This document shows, piece by piece, positions 1 to 10,749 of a stretch of DNA of 64,000 bases. Position 1 is the stretch's first letter. Each line of letters starts with the position of its first letter. Where the stretch lies: NCBI RefSeq assembly GCF_030035675.1, contig NC_084480.1:291262982-291326981 (forward strand). The letters run 5' to 3'. The translations under genes were made by a program, and so were the position numbers. The notes beneath the pieces are model-generated. The model made no database searches. It was not told the DNA's origin and saw only the letters and a program-made list of their open reading frames with translations. Source of the stretch: Rhineura floridana. Taxonomy: Eukaryota > Chordata > Lepidosauria > Squamata > Rhineuridae.

Positions 1-354
1 AAAGCATAACCAGCCATACCATTAGGTGGGGGTGTGGGGTGGGAATTGTCGTTTAGCAGGCTCCATGGCCCTGCCTCGTAACACTGTGCCACAATTTCTT
101 TTCTCTGTCTTTTACTATGGACATACCTGAAGAAAGCTTTTTTGTTGCTTTTAGCATCTCTCACTAGCCTCAGCTCATTCTCAGCTTTAGCCTTCCTGAC
201 GCCATCCCTGCAATTCCATGATACCTGCCTGTACTCTTCCTTTGTGGCCTGGCCTTCTTTCCACTTCCTGTAGGTGTTCTTTTTTGTTTTCAGGTCATCT
301 CTAAGCTTTTTGTGAAGCCACATTGGCTTGTTGTGCTGTTTTCCCCCTTTTTTC
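1..354 (-). mobile_element. CR1 LINE fragment (linker between endonuclease and RT)
   Basis: Read on the minus strand, this stretch encodes a long uninterrupted piece typical of CR1 ORF2 just before the reverse transcriptase. It contains NKPMWLHKKLRDDLKTKKN, then a basic stretch, then ENELRLVRDAKSNKKAFF and RYVHSKRQRKE. The same order (KPxW, K-rich segment, ELxLxRDxKxNKKxFxRYV) occurs in bird and reptile CR1 elements. The element continues beyond the left edge of the window. On its own 5' side (right end here) it stops abruptly at an LTR-like boundary at 355, and CR1 sequence does not resume after that block. Confidence 0.85.
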
Positions 355-1680
355 TGTAGGAGAACTTTTCTCCTTGGGATCTTTTGCTGGGGGTCCTTGA
401 ATAAAATTGGAAGACACAGGCTTGGAGCAAAAATGTAGGCCTTTATTCTTACAAGCATATGCAGGGCCAGCCTCCCAGGAACATCCAGGAAGGACTACAC
501 TAAGGCACTGTGTGCAAGATCTTTTATAGAGTACAGTTACAGCATGTGACAATGATTTCACCAATCTTATGAGTTGCTGCCCACCCAAACCAATCAGAAA
601 GTATTAGCTAACTCCAGTGGTGATTCCAAACTTCTGTCCACTTTGTTAATATCTCCATTGTCTTACTGTCTTTTCAAGACTAATGAATTTTGGTTCTAGT
701 TGGAACAGTTACTACTGTGAATATGTTTTCAAGCACACCCAGTACATTCCATATGCCATTCTTCCATTTTTTCTGATCAATCAGGCTGACCCTGGTACAT
801 CTGGAAATATTTTGGACAAGTTCCTTGTGTTAAGTTTTGCCTTAACTCAGGGTGTTTGTGAATGTATGAGCACCCCCAGTTCTATTCCTTTGCCATCAGG
901 GTTCCTATGTCCTTATACTTTCTTAGAAATCCCATTTCCTTACTTATAAAATACATAGCTCATGAAAGAGGATTTTATTTAAACCCCTGAGCTACATAGT
1001 GAAACCACACAGACTAAGGAAAACTGGGTGACTCTAGCTAACTAATATCTTTTCAGTCTCAGAAATATAAAGGCAGGCAAATAGGCCACCCCAGATGTAC
1101 CCTTTTCTTAATGAAAACACACTTATAAAGTTGTAAATTTTATACACATAATACTACATTATTAAAATCTCACTATTTCTCTTCATTAACACATTTGATT
1201 ATGCTATAAAACTTTTCTCCTTTAGATGGCATTCAAGAATCAAACATTGGCAATCCCTACTTCTTCTCACAATATGAACGCTCCTTGATTCCAAACAATA
1301 AAGTAATAATCTCAGCCTAGTCATGTACCAGCCGATTTGGCAAGAAAACAGGAGATCGCTGTGACCTGTTGTCAATGGCAACAGGTGTTTTACCTACACG
1401 TCTGAATTACATATTAAGATTCAGAGTTCCCTATAACAGGCCTGAAGTTCAATATTTAACTCCTTATGATTATAAAAGAAATGTGCCTTCTTAATATCTA
1501 TGATTATGTGTGGATATATAGAATTCCCCATTATTTCCTTGTTGGAATTGCTTGCCATTGCACTTTTAGAATTTCCTTTTTTAGAAACTCCCACCCATCT
1601 TGGACTCCTTTTCTCATTAGGGTGGCTTGCCATGGAACAGTACTTACAATTGTTCTGAGTTTATTAACTCAGTCCCTACA
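355..1680 (-). mobile_element. LTR-like block, endogenous retrovirus or related LTR fossil
   Basis: The block begins TGTAGG and ends CCTACA, so its ends are inverted repeats with the TG...CA form of LTRs. On the minus strand there is a TATA box (about 521-530), then a transcript-start-like region, an AATAAA signal (about 442-447) and a U5-like end of roughly 90 bp. That order (U3, TATA, R, AATAAA, U5) supports a solo LTR of about 1.3 kb. I see no matching 5-bp duplication at the two flanks, so one flank may have been lost. Family is not assigned. It is a fossil with no internal region visible. Confidence 0.55.
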
Positions 1681-1689
1681 ACCCTCTTG

Positions 1690-2770
1690 AAAAAGCTGGA
1701 TGTTTTTGAGCACTAGTCCTTTAAACCTTGTGAGGATTTTTCATTTAATACTGCTGTGGAAGTAGTTTGTTTTTTAAAAAAAGAAAGGTATACTAGTTGA
1801 AGCTATAGTCGGTTTTGAAAATAACATTACAGCTCAGACTGCCTTAGACAAAAACCTGTGTTCAAGTGTCTCTTCTGAGCTACTATAAAAGTTAGTATAT
1901 TCATTATTACTCAAAATTTTCATAGTTCTCAGCTGTAGAAAGGTAGTTTGAGTGTATTTTGCCTTCTATGCTTGTATGAGTTGGAAGATACACCTCTAAA
2001 ACACATTTAAAAGGAAAAGTGACACCAGCCCAAAGGATCCATCCTTTAGATGCTTTCCTATAAAGCAGGCTGGTTGCAGGAACAATAACTGTAAACTGCT
2101 GTTAAATAATTTATAAAGTACTACCTGCCCAGTAGATGAGTAGTGTTTCATAACTATATTGTAAAGAAGATGCTCTGGCTATATTGTTGTTATAATATGC
2201 TCCTACAAGTTCAGCAAAAATTATGTGGGTGATCTCCTATTTTTTAAAAAAGAATAAACCTGAACATATAAAGCCATATCACTGAGTGGATAGCATGTGA
2301 CAGTGGATGCCCAACTCTTGATTATTTGAATACTCCAAGTTGTATACTTGGGATATTAACTCAGGAAACAAAAACTAGAAGCAGATGTTTACTTGATCCT
2401 GTCATTACCATTTATTAGGTTGCAGACAAAGTCCATCCTGTTCTCTTGATTTACCTTTTATGGTATTTGCTACCCCTTTTAAAATAATGATTGTTTTAAC
2501 TGCCCCTTGGTAAAATTATGTTTTTGTTTTGTTTCATCTGCTGATTTGTTGCTGATTTATTCTGTGGTTTTTTTACTATATTTTTTCATTGATTTGCTTT
2601 TACAGTTTTATTGGAAACCACCTCAAGAGGTTTGTTAAAAAGTGAGATGCTGTAAATCCATAAATTTAAAAAAAATGAATTAAAAAGTGATAGCTGAATT
2701 GAAGGCTTGTTTTAACATATACTAATAAGCACCGGAATGTCTACATTTTAATTTTGTTTCCACTCTAAGA
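1690..2770. other. AT-rich stretch, nothing recognised
   Basis: No open frame of note and no recognisable repeat. Probably old unconstrained intergenic sequence. Confidence 0.5.
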
Positions 2771-2775
2771 AAATA

Positions 2776-3069
2776 TGAAGAGCTCTCCTGGGTTAGACTT
2801 AAAGGCCTATGTAGCCCAACATCCTGTTTCATAAAGTGGTCAACCAGATGCCTCTGGGAAGCCAACAGGCTGGATATGAGAGCAATAGCCCTTCCCTTCT
2901 GTTGTTCACCTGTGACCAGTATTCAGAAGTGTTATGATTCTGGACGTAGCCTGTAGCCATCACGACTAGTACCCACAGGTAGCCTTATCCTCCTTGAAAT
3001 TGTCTAATCCCTTTTTAATTAAGGCCACCACATCTTGTGGCAGTGAATTCCATAGTTCAACTACGTGCT
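2776..3069 (-). mobile_element. CR1 LINE 3' end, old copy
   Basis: It resembles, with many differences, the CR1 3' end at 52403-53258 of this window. Shared landmarks are the 'catcctgttt..tggtcaaccagatgcc' segment, the 'attgtctaatcccttttt' segment and 'gtggcagtgaattccatagtt'. The minus strand is the coding strand. The copy is 5'-truncated as usual for CR1 and clearly older than the 52-kb copy. Confidence 0.8.
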
Positions 3070-3070
3070 G

Positions 3071-3140
3071 TTTGAGTCCTGTTGAATTCAATAGGGCTTA
3101 CTCCCTAGTAAGCGTGTTTAGAATTTCAACGCAACCAAGC
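3071..3140. repeat. Fragment of a palindromic MITE (TTA-flanked family)
   Basis: The segment carries the core 'ttgaattcaatagggcttact' followed by its partial inverse. This matches the central part of the elements at 11361-11459, 18323-18401 and 59234-59323. Ends are eroded. Confidence 0.5.
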
Positions 3141-3149
3141 AGTTGAGTT

Positions 3150-4090
3150 AATATATTTAATGTCTTGTCTTGCAACCCTGTATGTTAGACTTAGAGTTGA
3201 GTCCTTTTCAAGTAACTGCACATGATTTCAGTCATGTGAAGGGAAAGAATGGGGATGCAACCCCTGGACCTGGACTTCATTTTGGTGCTACAGTTTAGAA
3301 CTAGCAATATTAAAACTGTCCCCCTCCCCAAATATCACTAGCCACTGGCAAACCTCTCCCAGGTCATTGCTGTTCTCATAGCCTTTGTAAAATATATTAA
3401 CTTACATTGGGGGCTAGAAACTTGCTTTCATTAAAATATAGTCAATGCACTGCATTAGAAGATGAGTAATGTCTTATATCAAAGTTAAATATTGCGCAGT
3501 AGGTTTGCTGAACTGAAATGCAAATGCCTGTCTCCCAGACCCTGATTAGACGATGCTGACATGAACTAAAAAAACTTCCTTGGCACTGTCAGGTTTTGCT
3601 TGTGCAGTGTGTTGTTATGAGATTGTACTCTGCTGCCTTGGGTGGTCACTGCCCCTTGGTCTTGTCTCTTATTTAGTCTCTATACACTGCTGTTTTTGAG
3701 TTAGCCTCACTATCACCCTGAACCAGGTGAAGCCAATTACAGCCAATGCACGCAAAAATAAACTAATAAGCAAATTTATTGTCTCCTATCTTCCAGTGAT
3801 GTGAGAATGAGCAACAAGATCCTAGTCCATTAGGGTTTCTTTGCTTCTTAAAGATAGCTTCATCTTCTGTCAAAATCAAGTAATAGAACCTCCCATTGAC
3901 ATCAGAGGGACAATAATCAAACTGTATCTGTAAAGTGGGGCAAGCATGACTCCCAGATTTTGAGAGGTCCTTGGGCAAGATATCCTTGTGAAGGACAGCG
4001 ACACCCAAGCACCAATCCAACAGGGAAGCTCCCTGGCAACGGGTGACCTGTCATACTTTTCTTCCTTCTTGCCATCACCCACTTATTTGT
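3150..4090. other. No recognised feature
   Basis: Mixed-composition intergenic DNA with no convincing gene or repeat boundary. Short reading frames on the minus strand around 3763-4082 show no family resemblance. Confidence 0.4.
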
Positions 4091-4099
4091 TACCTAGGG

Positions 4100-4237
4100 C
4101 AGGCTTTCCCAACCTTTTGGTCCCCAGATGTTGTTGGACTACAACTCCCATCTGCCCCAGCCAGCATGGCCAATGGGCAGGAATGGTGGGAACTGTAGTC
4201 CAGCAACATCTGGGGAGGCAAAGGTTGGGAAAGGCTG
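4100..4237. mobile_element. 138-bp palindromic non-autonomous hAT element (family A)
   Basis: The element is bounded by an exact 8-bp target duplication, ACCTAGGG, at 4092-4099 and 4238-4245. Its ends are inverted repeats (CAGGCTTTCCCAACC on the left, complementary to GGTTGGGAAAGGCTG on the right). Eight-base duplications and CAG-type ends are the signature of hAT transposons. Most of the element folds back on itself, each arm carrying the motif ACTACAACTCCCA or a close variant. It encodes no transposase. Another copy of exactly the same length lies at 40914-41051. Confidence 0.9.
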
Positions 4238-4245
4238 ACCTAGGG

Positions 4246-5890
4246 CAAGGAGTGCAGGATTCCCATTGCCTTACAATGGTCTACTCCGGAACAAGGGGGT
4301 TGCCACTCAAATCTCAAATTTCCTGCCTTGCAACTTCAGCCCATCACCACTCCTGATCTCCCAGGCACTTTAAACCAATGACATAGCCCAGATGTCCTTT
4401 GAAATGGGTGGGTGGGTGGAGGAGATAAAAAGCCCTTGAGTGAGTCCAGAAACCAGTGCAGCCCTGAAATCCAATTAAGCAGTTTATTTAAGGGGACTAT
4501 AAAAAGGGAGGGAGAGAAAGAGTGAGCATGGTCTATCAAATGGGAAACAACAGACTAAACCAGCGAACTGGTCTCACTGGTCCTATACTAAGCAAAGATG
4601 GCAAAACTTACTCTTACGGTCGCCTCTGACATTGGTAGCTCCTGGAGTTGCAGGCTGAGGGACAAAGGAATGCAGGGACGATATATTTATTTGCGCTCAG
4701 GTGGCTTTAAGCGACAGGTTGCTAGCCCCAGCCAATCTCAATGTGGGCGCACACATCAGTGAAGTGAGCTTAACACTTTAAGTTGGGGATGTAGAAGTGG
4801 TCCAACTTCCCTGGTAGACAATAATATTTCCTCAACTTGTGTATTAGAGGGGAGAGGTGATTTCTCTGCTTGAACATGATAGAGGACTAGATACACTGAA
4901 TAAACCTTAAAGGGATAGGCTAGGACAAGGCAGAACCACACCATATCCACAAGTGGGTTTTCCTTCCTGGGTACATACCCCTCTTCCTCACAGCTGTTGC
5001 TGCTGTCCCTTTGCTTGCTCTCCCTCGGGGTCAAATTCACAGAAAGAGGGGACATGACATGTAGAGGTTACTGCTCCTTGCTTTCTTAGAGAGGCTCCAG
5101 TGATTGGTAGTGGGGCCCCTACTGGGGCCCAGGGCTTGGCAGTTGCCCAAGTATGCCTACCTCTGATGCCAGTCCTGAATGTAGTCATTTCTAAAGGGAA
5201 TGGTAGTCCCCCTCAAGAGATAAGCCACCCTTTCCCCCTTTTCCCTGTTGTTTTGTTTGGAGTTATGGGCATTTAACAAGATCAGGACAGAGTAGTGTGG
5301 AGAGGTAGGCTATATCAGAAAAAAAACCAGTAGCAAGACTCGAAATATAATAGATTTCTTTTCTCTCTTTTAAATGCAGCCTTACTATGAGACAAAATGT
5401 ATCAGGGTATTCTTTTTTACAGCTGGACATAGTGGCACTTATAGAAAACAATAAAAGTTATACTGACAGACATGGTATAGAGCAAAGTGACAGGGTTTTG
5501 TTTTAATAAAGCAATTCTGGAGATTTTATATAACACATGGAGAGAAATAAGAAGCAGCCAGGCCACTGGTTTTACAGCAGTGGTCTAATTCAATGCTGGA
5601 GGAATGTGAAACCTTAGAACTGTACCCCATTTTCTCTTTTAACGTTATTTCATCACCCCAAATAGCTATTATCGCATGGATGGTCACTATTTTGTTTAGC
5701 AGTCATTCACAAGGCCACAATGAAAGGGTTTATTATTGTTTTTAAGTGTCTAAAACTGAGTTCAACACCTCTCAACTGAGATTCATAATAATTAGAACAC
5801 ATTATAAAATAAATATTTAATGTAAAAAAAGACAGGATTTAAACACCACAGAGTTTCAAGTCCAGACCCCATATACTTCTGGTTTCAGTT
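4246..5890. other. No recognised gene; possible old LTR debris near 4.45-4.8 kb
   Basis: At 4480-4510 a 'ggggactataaaaaggg' stretch follows a TTTATT motif, which could be part of an old LTR, but no ends could be found. The rest shows no gene or clear repeat. Confidence 0.35.
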
Positions 5891-5893
5891 TAA

Positions 5894-6748
5894 GATGCTG
5901 TTGTTGTTATGTGCCTTCAAGTCGATTAAGACTTATGGTGACCCTATGAATCAGCGACCTCCAACAGCATCTGTCATGAACTACAGATCTTGTAAGTTCA
6001 GGTCTGTGGCTTCCTTTATGGAATCAATCTTGTTTGGCCTTCCTCTTTTTCTACTCCCTTCTGTTTTTCCCAGCATTATTGTCTTTTCTAGTGAATCATG
6101 TCTTCTCATTATGTGTCCAAAGTATGATAACCTCAGTTTCATCATTTTAGCTTCTAGTGATAGTTCTGGTTTAATTTGTTCTAACACCCAATTATTTGTC
6201 TTTTTCGCAGTCTCTGGTATGCGCAAAGCTCTCCTCCAGCACCACATTTCAAATGAGTTGATTTTTCTCTTATCCGCTTTTTTCAGTGCCCAACTTTCAC
6301 ATCCATACACAGAGATCGGGAATACCGTGGTCTGAATGATCCTGACTTTAGTGTTCTGTGATACATCTTTGCATTTGAGGACCTTTTCTAGTTCTGTCAT
6401 AGCTGCCCTCCCCAGTCCTAGCCTTCTTCTGATTTCTTGGCTATTGTCTCCATTTTGGTTAATGACTGTGCCAAGGTATTGATAATCCTTGACAAGTTCA
6501 TTGTCCTCATTGTCAGCTTTAAAGTTACATAAATCTTCTGTTGTCATTACTTTAGTCTTTTTGACGTTCAGCTGTAGTCCTGCTTTTGTGCTTTCCTCTT
6601 TAACTTTCATCAGCATTTGTTTCAAATTATTACTGGTTTCTGCTAGTAATATGGTATCATCTGCATATCTTAAATTATTGATATTCCTCCAATTTTCACA
6701 CCTCCTTCATCTTGGTCCAATCCCGCTTTCCGTATGATATGTTCTGCT
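5894..6748 (-). mobile_element. RTE-BovB LINE, 3' portion
   Basis: Minus-strand LINE copy ending at 5894 with the BovB-type 3' tail (complement of 'tatgtgccttcaagtcgatt'). It is 5'-truncated near 6748, where it departs from the second copy at 61-64 kb. The two copies are collinear, which fixes the boundaries. This copy lacks the hAT insertion present in the second one and so serves as its empty site. Confidence 0.92.
5981..6625 (-). CDS. BovB reverse transcriptase, C-terminal part
   Basis: An open frame of 214 residues forms the C-terminal part of an RTE-clade ORF2 protein. It runs from the end of the RT domain (GLQLNVKKTKVM, then YQYLGTVINQNGDNSQEI) through the thumb and C-terminal region (YGCESWALKKADKRKI, MWCWRRALRIPETAKK, LRLSYFGHIMRRHDSLEKT, MLGKTEGSRKRGRP). 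These are the conserved blocks that end BovB proteins. The first methionine is internal to the protein, so this is not a true start. The N-terminal endonuclease and RT catalytic core are missing because of 5' truncation. The frame is still open, suggesting a fairly young copy, but it cannot encode a working enzyme. Confidence 0.9.
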   Translation of the reverse strand: MKQMLMKVKEESTKAGLQLNVKKTKVMTTEDLCNFKADNEDNELVKDYQYLGTVINQNGDNSQEIRRRLGLGRAAMTELEKVLKCKDVSQNTKVRIIQTTVFPISVYGCESWALKKADKRKINSFEMWCWRRALRIPETAKKTNNWVLEQIKPELSLEAKMMKLRLSYFGHIMRRHDSLEKTIMLGKTEGSRKRGRPNKIDSIKEATDLNLQDL

Positions 6749-8065
6749 CAAGATGCTAATCCTCACCTAAACATCCCTTCACAAACAAAAAATGAGAAGA
6801 ATAGTGCCTGTACATTTTGTCTAATATCTCAGGTCCTACAAATGCTAGAAATGCACTTTTTATTTTTAAATGAAAGCTGATAATGCGAGGACAGACTATA
6901 GCGAATTCAGGGGAGGCAACTGTCCCCTCCCCTTGGATGCCCGTGGTCCCAATACCAATCCTTGGGGGACTCTACTTTCCACATCCCTCTATTGGGAAAG
7001 CTTCCCATTTATTCCTCCTCTCGGCTTCCTGTTCCTGATCCATAAGAGGACTTCTTCTTATTCCATGGCTGCTACACTTACTCTTTATGAAAGTCTACAC
7101 AATGTCAACTGGATCGCTTCTATCTATAACAGGATTGGGGAACTAGATATGACTGGAGGGGTGGATCCTTATCTCCCCCTCCATAGGCCAAGTTTGCAAG
7201 GTTTACAGAAGTATCATTTGTGTACATATGCACACATACACATATTTATTCTTCAGGGGATGTAGCATGTGATCTAATACAAAGATAAGAGGTTATCAGA
7301 AGTGATGTAGGATGACATCTGATTTGTAGCTTATTGACATTTTAGTAAGGAAATAATGCTGGTTTGCTGGGAGCCAGTGCAGAAGTTTCAAATGCCTGCC
7401 AGTATGTTCATTAACCCTAAGCTCTTCCTGAAGACTCATTTGAAAATGTCACTGGTAGAGAATAAACAGATGAAAGGCTATCCTAATTATAGTCTGGTAT
7501 TCTAGACAATTGGTTGCTGATCCTATCCAAGTAACAGAGAGAGAGAAAAGAAAGGACCAAGCATATGCATGTGAAAATTATATTTTAATAGGGTTTTTTT
7601 TTTTACAACATGAAAACCATTTTTTAGAAGCATCATAATAGTCTATCCAATAAAATTCTGCAGAGTTGCAGCTTGCACATTTGATCTCTTTAGCCATTTA
7701 TCCTCTGTTTCCAGTATATTCATGTCATGGAAAAATATATAAAATTTAACAGAGGAAGAAACTTCAGAGATGTAATCTGCTAATAAGATGATCTTGCAGC
7801 CACATTTTAGAACAGCTTCTGTTGTTTCAGCAGTTATCATTGTCCTATCGCCCAGTTCTAATCTAGAACAATATTTTCCTTTATTTTATAAATAATTAGT
7901 ATATTTACCACAAACAAGTTGCTTACAGAATTAAGGCTTATAATTTGCAGATGTTCCTTGGGTTCATGATCCATTTGAACGCCATAAATGATGATTGATT
8001 GCCTCAGCATCTTATATGGAGTAATAAAACCAATAGAACCTCCCCACATTTAAAAGCCAAGAAAG
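6749..8065. other. No recognised feature
   Basis: A GC-richer patch at about 6900-7180 has a 131-codon open frame on the plus strand with no recognisable domain. Otherwise AT-rich intergenic sequence. Confidence 0.4.
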
Positions 8066-8069
8066 TTGA

Positions 8070-8217
8070 TCTAATTTTAATAATGTTTATTGTATTGTTG
8101 ATTGTATTTTAATATTATTTTGTTATTCATTGTATTTTTATACTATTTTATGTTCACCGCCCAGAGAGCTATTGCTAGTCGGGCGGTATATAAATTTAAT
8201 AAAATAATAATAAATAA
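8070..8217 (+). mobile_element. L2-type LINE 3' tail
   Basis: A T-rich untranslated stretch leads into 'caccgcccagagagct' and 'cgggcggtatataaat', followed by (AATAA)n. This is the common 3' end of squamate L2/CR1-group LINEs. No coding part is attached. Confidence 0.8.
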
Positions 8218-8219
8218 GA

Positions 8220-9083
8220 AAGTGTTGAACAAATGACAGAGACATTTAAGTGAACAATTACTGAATTATAAAACACAGTAGCCCTTTTCAGTGAGCTCAG
8301 TCCTAATTAGAATTGCATGAGTGGGAGAGTAGAGTGAGGCCCATTGGCCTTGCGTCCTCTGTTATGTTGTTGTATGGTGTTGCATTCCTCCATGAATTGG
8401 AGGCAGTGGACACTAGTGGCTCTGATGTCAGTGGGGCAATGAATCAGTGATCAGCACCTGGGACAGCTCCTTGAAAGTTCTGACTAAAACCCCTGGCAGA
8501 CTGACATCAGAGCCACTAGCCTCCACTAGTTGCAGGGTTAACATTTGCAGTGAGGACCCTGCTGCACCAAGTGTAGGCTCTGTGCATGATTTAATGTCTG
8601 GCATAGATCAGGGTTCCAGTGTGTGCTGGGAACCTACACGACTAGAAAAGGCTCCCTGCTGCAGAAATGACCCATCCAGTGCATGGATGGCTATGGAGCT
8701 GGGTGACAGGAAGATGTGACAGAGGAGATAGAGGCAAGGTGCTTATTCCCATTCTCCTTCTCAAACAATTTTTGTCCACCTGGGGAGTTCAATGACTGGA
8801 GGGGGAAAAAGAGACAATCCCCCCAGTCCCTGAAAATATTACACTTTTTGCCTCCCCCCTGCTTTTTCTCTTCCTTTTTCTTGCTATAACCCACCTTCCC
8901 AAATATTGTTATAATCTTCCCAAAGAGTTATAATCAGAACTTTCACCTCAGTGCACCCTACAGAGCCACAATTGGCTACACTGAACCTTTTGCTCTGTGA
9001 ACAGGAGGGGAAGGCACTTTTGGTTAAGCTGCCCTATGTTCATGTACTGTGGAAACTGAATGAACCATGCAGTTATGCCTGAG
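8220..9083. other. No recognised feature
   Basis: Intergenic sequence. A plus-strand open frame at 8447-8719 has no recognisable domain and is probably chance. Confidence 0.4.
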
Positions 9084-9509
9084 TAGGGGTGGAAGAGAAA
9101 GTCAATTCAGTTCACATTTAAAGGCAAATCGATCAAATTCACAATTTCTGAAACAATATGAGAACCAAAACATAGCCATCCTTACAACTTCACACTTAGC
9201 TGGAGTTTGTGATATACCGTAGTTCTCCAAGCAATGTTTAAAAAAATGCATATATTAGGGGAAAGTGTGCATAAAAATGAATAAAATAATATACAAAAAT
9301 GCATTATATTAGGGGAAATGGCTTGCAAAAAGTGGTACATCAGTCAGAACCGCATACAACAATATGTTTACTAGGATAATTTTACACTAAAATGTTGTTG
9401 AATTTTCTTGAAGATTTTTTTTTTAAATCACAAACTGATGTGCACATGGAGAGAACTGAATTTAAAACTGGAAAAATGAGTAATTAAGAGAACAGAAATT
9501 CCATCCTTA
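9084..9509. mobile_element. Non-autonomous hAT element (family B, TAGGGATGG ends)
   Basis: The 426-bp element is bounded by an exact 8-bp duplication TGCCTGAG (9076-9083 and 9510-9517), with ends TAGGGGTGG...CCATCCTTA. The inside is AT-rich and contains repeated 'aaaatgcatatat' and 'gtgtgcataaaa' segments. Six further copies in this window share the whole layout. No transposase is present. Confidence 0.92.
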
Positions 9510-9745
9510 TGCCTGAGTGAAGAAGAATCCATTATCAGCAGCTGAGTTCATTGTTTTAACCAGCTTTTTTTTGTTGCTCTGTGGATTTACCATGTGTTTG
9601 CAATATTACATGGACGGTTCTGTGCCATACAACACAACTGCTATCTACCATCTGAGGTATTTTCTCCAGCAGATATGAATGAACACAGTCTGAAAGAGAG
9701 ATTTACTGTGGAGAGAGCAACAAAAAATTTGATGAAGTGTATCAT

Positions 9746-9825
9746 CCACATGTTTTGGACTACCAGTCCCATCAGCCTCAGCCAACATGGCTGCTGTAGA
9801 TGGGGCTGATGGGAGGTCCCAGTTG
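9746..9825. repeat. Fragment of family A palindromic hAT
   Basis: The centre of the palindrome is visible ('ggactaccagtcccatcagc' then 'gatggggctgatgggaggtc'), joined directly to the next element on its right side. Outer ends are missing. Confidence 0.6.
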
Positions 9826-10749
9826 GGGGAGCCCTCATCAAATGAGTCCTTATCAGAGGAAGACCAGGAGACTCCAATCTTGGACCCAGCCCTGGCTGAA
9901 GCTTCATCTGAGGGTGAGGAGTCAGGGTCCTATGATGAGGCCCGGGACAGACTGTCAGCACCCAAGGCAAATTCAGCCTCTGACATTGAGGCTGAAAGGC
10001 CCCCAAGCCCAAGAGAGAGGTGTTGCCTCTAATGCCAGATGGAGACCCGCCCCATTTGGAGGAGTGCCCAGCCACAGGCCCAGACTCCTCGGGAGTAAAG
10101 GACTCATTTATCATCATCATCATCATCATCATCATGATCATCATTATTAATAATTACATTTGTATACTGCCCCATAGCCGAAGCTCTCTGGGCAGTTTAC
10201 AACAATTAAAAACATTAAAAACAAATATACAAATATACAAATTTAAAAACACATTTTAAAAAACAATTTAAAAACACAAGCTAAAATGCCTGGGAGAAGA
10301 GGAGAGGAAAGTCTTGGGTGTAAAGGGTTGGCTACAGGTGATCAATGGGAGTCTGCTGAGGTTTGGAGTATCGTTCAGCAGCTCCAGCATAAAAACCCCA
10401 GTGCTACACTGGAAAGGCTGCTGGAACAAAGTCTGTATATCAGTTCTGTATCTGTAGCTCTGCTGTTGACTCCAGACCTGACCTTGGACTATTCTGGACC
10501 TGTCTCTTGCTTTCCTTCTGAGATGTGTTGCCCACAGACTGCATGGCTGCTGACCCTGGATGCTCTGAACCGGCTTTGTGCATGAACCCTTTGTTGTTGC
10601 GATGGACTCTGGTCCCTGACTTTGGACTGGCTCTGGATATTGCCTTGGTGTTGCCCTCATTTGTGTTCTGCTGGGAAGTCTCTTGTCTCTTTAGGAGCCT
10701 GATGAGAACAGGACATTTGGAGACCATCAAGTTGGGGAAGGGTTAGACA
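9826..10749 (+). mobile_element. LTR-like fossil with acidic coding-like start, interrupted by a LINE tail
   Basis: The first ~200 bp read as a Ser/Asp/Glu-rich segment (SEEDQETPILDPALAEASSE and on). After the nested LINE tail, a TATA-like 'cagcataaaaacccc' is followed by a CT-rich 'ctggacctgtctcttgc' region. The order (acidic segment, TATA-like box, leader-like region, final GACA) parallels the solo LTRs at 39933 and 47904 but in a different family. No target duplication was found, so the outer ends are uncertain. Fossil. Confidence 0.5.
10105..10285 (-). mobile_element. L2-type LINE 3' tail with (ATC)n end
   Basis: On the minus strand the sequence reads through 'aactgcccagagagcttcgg' and 'ggggcagtatacaaatgtaa' into an (ATG)n simple repeat (10111-10144), the usual form of an L2-type 3' terminus. 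It is inserted into the LTR-like element that surrounds it. Confidence 0.8.

Noticed and set aside
5895-6335. 146-codon plus-strand open frame
   Set aside because: It is the antisense of the BovB reverse transcriptase, which is clearly the real coding strand.
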